DNA of 64,000 nucleotides from an uncultured Saprospiraceae bacterium (GTDB lineage Bacteria > Bacteroidota > Bacteroidia > Chitinophagales > Saprospiraceae): NCBI GenBank assembly GCA_937980645.1, contig CALJPQ010000007.1, forward strand, positions 1 to 64,000, in the 5' to 3' direction. The notes below the pieces were generated by a model. It made no database searches. It was not told the DNA's origin and worked only from the letters and a program-made list of their open reading frames with translations. A program made the translations under genes and the position numbers. This document shows, piece after piece, positions 63,006 through 64,000 of this stretch (position 1 is the stretch's first letter; every line of letters begins with the position of its first letter).

Positions 63006-63013
63006 TAGTTTTG
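63006..63013 (+). promoter_or_regulatory. -7 box TAGTTTTG only 5 nt before the DNA glycosylase ATG
   Basis: Exact TAnnTTTG match. The box lies in the 22-bp spacer between divergent genes; the ATG is at 63019, predicting a leaderless message. Confidence 0.65.
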
Positions 63014-63018
63014 CAGCA

Positions 63019-63663
63019 ATGATACGACGGTTAGACGAAACCACCCTTATCGAAGCCAGCGAATGGTTGGCCAGACGCGACGAAGCCTTAGCCTCCGTGC
63101 TGGCCCAATACGGCTACCCGCCTCTGTGGAGCCGCGAGCCGGGATTTGCCACTTTGGTGCACATTATTCTGGAGCAACAGGTCTCGCTGCCTTCAGCCAA
63201 TGCCGCATTTCGCCGCCTCCGGGAATTAGCACACCCCATTACACCCGAAAGCTTTCTGCAGCTGTCGGAAGAGGCGCTCCGACAGGCGGGATTTAGCCGG
63301 CAAAAGATCGCCTACACACGGCATCTGGCCCTGAACGTCGCAGAAGGCCACCTCAACCTCGAACGGCTGGCGTCTTTGCCGGACGAGGAGGTGCGCATCG
63401 AGCTCAAACGCATTAAGGGCATTGGCAACTGGACCGCCGACATCTACCTCTCGGAATGCCTGCTAAGGCCCGACATTCTGCCACAAGGCGATATCGCCAT
63501 GCAAGAGGCCTTTCGCGCCCTGAAAGGCCTGCCACAGCGCCCGGCCCACCCCGAGTTTGAGGCCCTCACTGCCCACTGGCGGCCCTGGCGCAGCGTGGGC
63601 ACCCGAATGTTATGGCATTTTTACCTTTGCGAACGAGGGCGACAAACACCTGAGACGCTGTAA
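63019..63663 (+). CDS. DNA-3-methyladenine glycosylase (AlkA-like, HhH-GPD)
   Basis: 214 aa from the ATG at 63019. A longer frame upstream to 62920 would overlap pfkB and is excluded by the promoter box. A helix-hairpin-helix/GPD base-excision glycosylase: LVHIILEQQVSLPSANAAFRRLREL, LRQAGFSRQKIAYTRHLA, and the HhH motif LKRIKGIGNWTADIYLSECL followed by the catalytic Asp in LPQGDIAMQEAF. It removes alkylated bases. Shorter than E. coli AlkA because the N-terminal beta domain is absent, as in the compact AlkA/Mag1-like group. Confidence 0.93.
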   Translation: MIRRLDETTLIEASEWLARRDEALASVLAQYGYPPLWSREPGFATLVHIILEQQVSLPSANAAFRRLRELAHPITPESFLQLSEEALRQAGFSRQKIAYTRHLALNVAEGHLNLERLASLPDEEVRIELKRIKGIGNWTADIYLSECLLRPDILPQGDIAMQEAFRALKGLPQRPAHPEFEALTAHWRPWRSVGTRMLWHFYLCERGRQTPETL

Positions 63664-63724
63664 CTCAACATTTCCCAAATCAATACTTCGGATGAAACTC
63701 ATGCTGCCCCTCAGTTTTTTTCTG

Positions 63725-63786
63725 TGGAGATGTCGCCTTTCGCGTCTCGAAGACGACACCTCTCTGTGCATTCGCGGCTAAAAAAC
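63725..63786. repeat. dispersed palindromic repeat, locus C
   Basis: GGAGATGTCGCCTT, then CTCGAAGACGACACCTCT (63746-63763) and CGCGGCTAAAAAA, matching locus B copy 2 almost base for base. It lies between the glycosylase and SDR genes. Confidence 0.8.
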
Positions 63787-63824
63787 TTTCTGCTTTTTTG
63801 AATTGAACCCAATCCTTGCAAAGC

Positions 63825-64000
63825 ATGACCGACTACTACCGACAAAAGCGTGTATGGGTAACGGGCGCCTCATCCGGCATAGGCGAAGCGTTGGCCTATG
63901 AGCTGGCCGAGCGCGGCGCTTATCTCATCCTGTCAGCCCGAAACGAGGCGGCGCTCCAGCGTGTGGCCGCCGAAGCCAGCCGCCGTGGGGCCACAGACAT
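63825..64000 (+). CDS. short-chain dehydrogenase/reductase (partial, runs off window)
   Basis: First 58 codons only. The start MTDYYRQKRVWVTGASSGIG contains the classical SDR cofactor motif TGASSGIG (residues 13-20). It continues EALAYELAERGAYLILSARNEAALQRVAAEA, where the Ser-Ala-Arg-Asn after the second strand suggests NADP preference. The catalytic Tyr/Lys lie outside the window, so the substrate cannot be judged. Confidence 0.88.
   Translation, partial: MTDYYRQKRVWVTGASSGIGEALAYELAERGAYLILSARNEAALQRVAAEASRRGATD

Overview
The window is a G+C-rich chromosomal segment from a member of the Bacteroidota. The support is: type IX secretion/gliding genes (GldH, the DUF5103 plug protein, a PorE-like lipoprotein), T9SS C-terminal sorting domains, and many copies of the Bacteroidota -7 promoter box TAnnTTTG at the right distance from genes. 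The housekeeping set (2-oxoglutarate dehydrogenase E1, methylmalonyl-CoA mutase, short-LID adenylate kinase, alanine dehydrogenase) suggests an aerobic or facultative heterotroph; a Saprospiria/Chitinophagia-like lineage is plausible but not proven. There are no rRNA genes, CRISPR arrays or complete insertion sequences. One tRNA-Gly(CCC) is present.

Layout. 0-3 kb: a tyrosine recombinase with an unusual duplicated N-terminal module, a structured intergenic hairpin and a small zinc-ribbon protein. 3-11.5 kb: a YdiJ-type FAD/4Fe-4S dehydrogenase, a T9SS cargo protein, a two-gene epimerase/glycosyltransferase operon and a PaaE-type reductase. 11.5-20.6 kb: rpsT, sucA-nadK, gldH, the T9SS plug, recG and a lipoprotein. 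21-30.9 kb: a VWA protein, a PhoD-like phosphatase, porE-aroE-proline dehydrogenase, a CAP protein, mutY-ssb and a secreted unknown. 31-41.3 kb: a cell-surface polysaccharide region on the minus strand (formyltransferase, three NodB-fold deacetylases, sugar transferase, epimerase, DUF354, FemAB-like, AsnB), resembling exosortase-associated EPS loci but with no exosortase here. 41.5-51.5 kb: carA, two orphan T9SS sorting domains, rimM, tRNA, nadB, and an ECF sigma factor with an inner-membrane/outer-membrane fusion protein and a lipoprotein. 51.6-64 kb: flippase, methylmalonyl-CoA mutase, a permuted papain-like amidase, inositol monophosphatase, alanine dehydrogenase, an MscS channel, divIC-sucD, adk, a PfkB kinase, a DNA glycosylase and the start of an SDR gene.

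The most unusual signals are these. (1) A dispersed palindromic repeat family shares an exact 18-mer at three intergenic loci. (2) Very short T9SS sorting-domain proteins occur with no cargo, one of them with no signal peptide. (3) The ECF-sigma operon's second product appears to have both an inner-membrane helix and an outer-membrane barrel. (4) The sugar transferase lacks the usual membrane-entry helix and carries a methyltransferase-like N-terminus. (5) The formyltransferase lacks the usual catalytic Asn. (6) Promoter boxes lie 4-8 nt from the ATG, predicting leaderless mRNAs. (7) TTA codons show a striking context bias: they are almost always followed by G.
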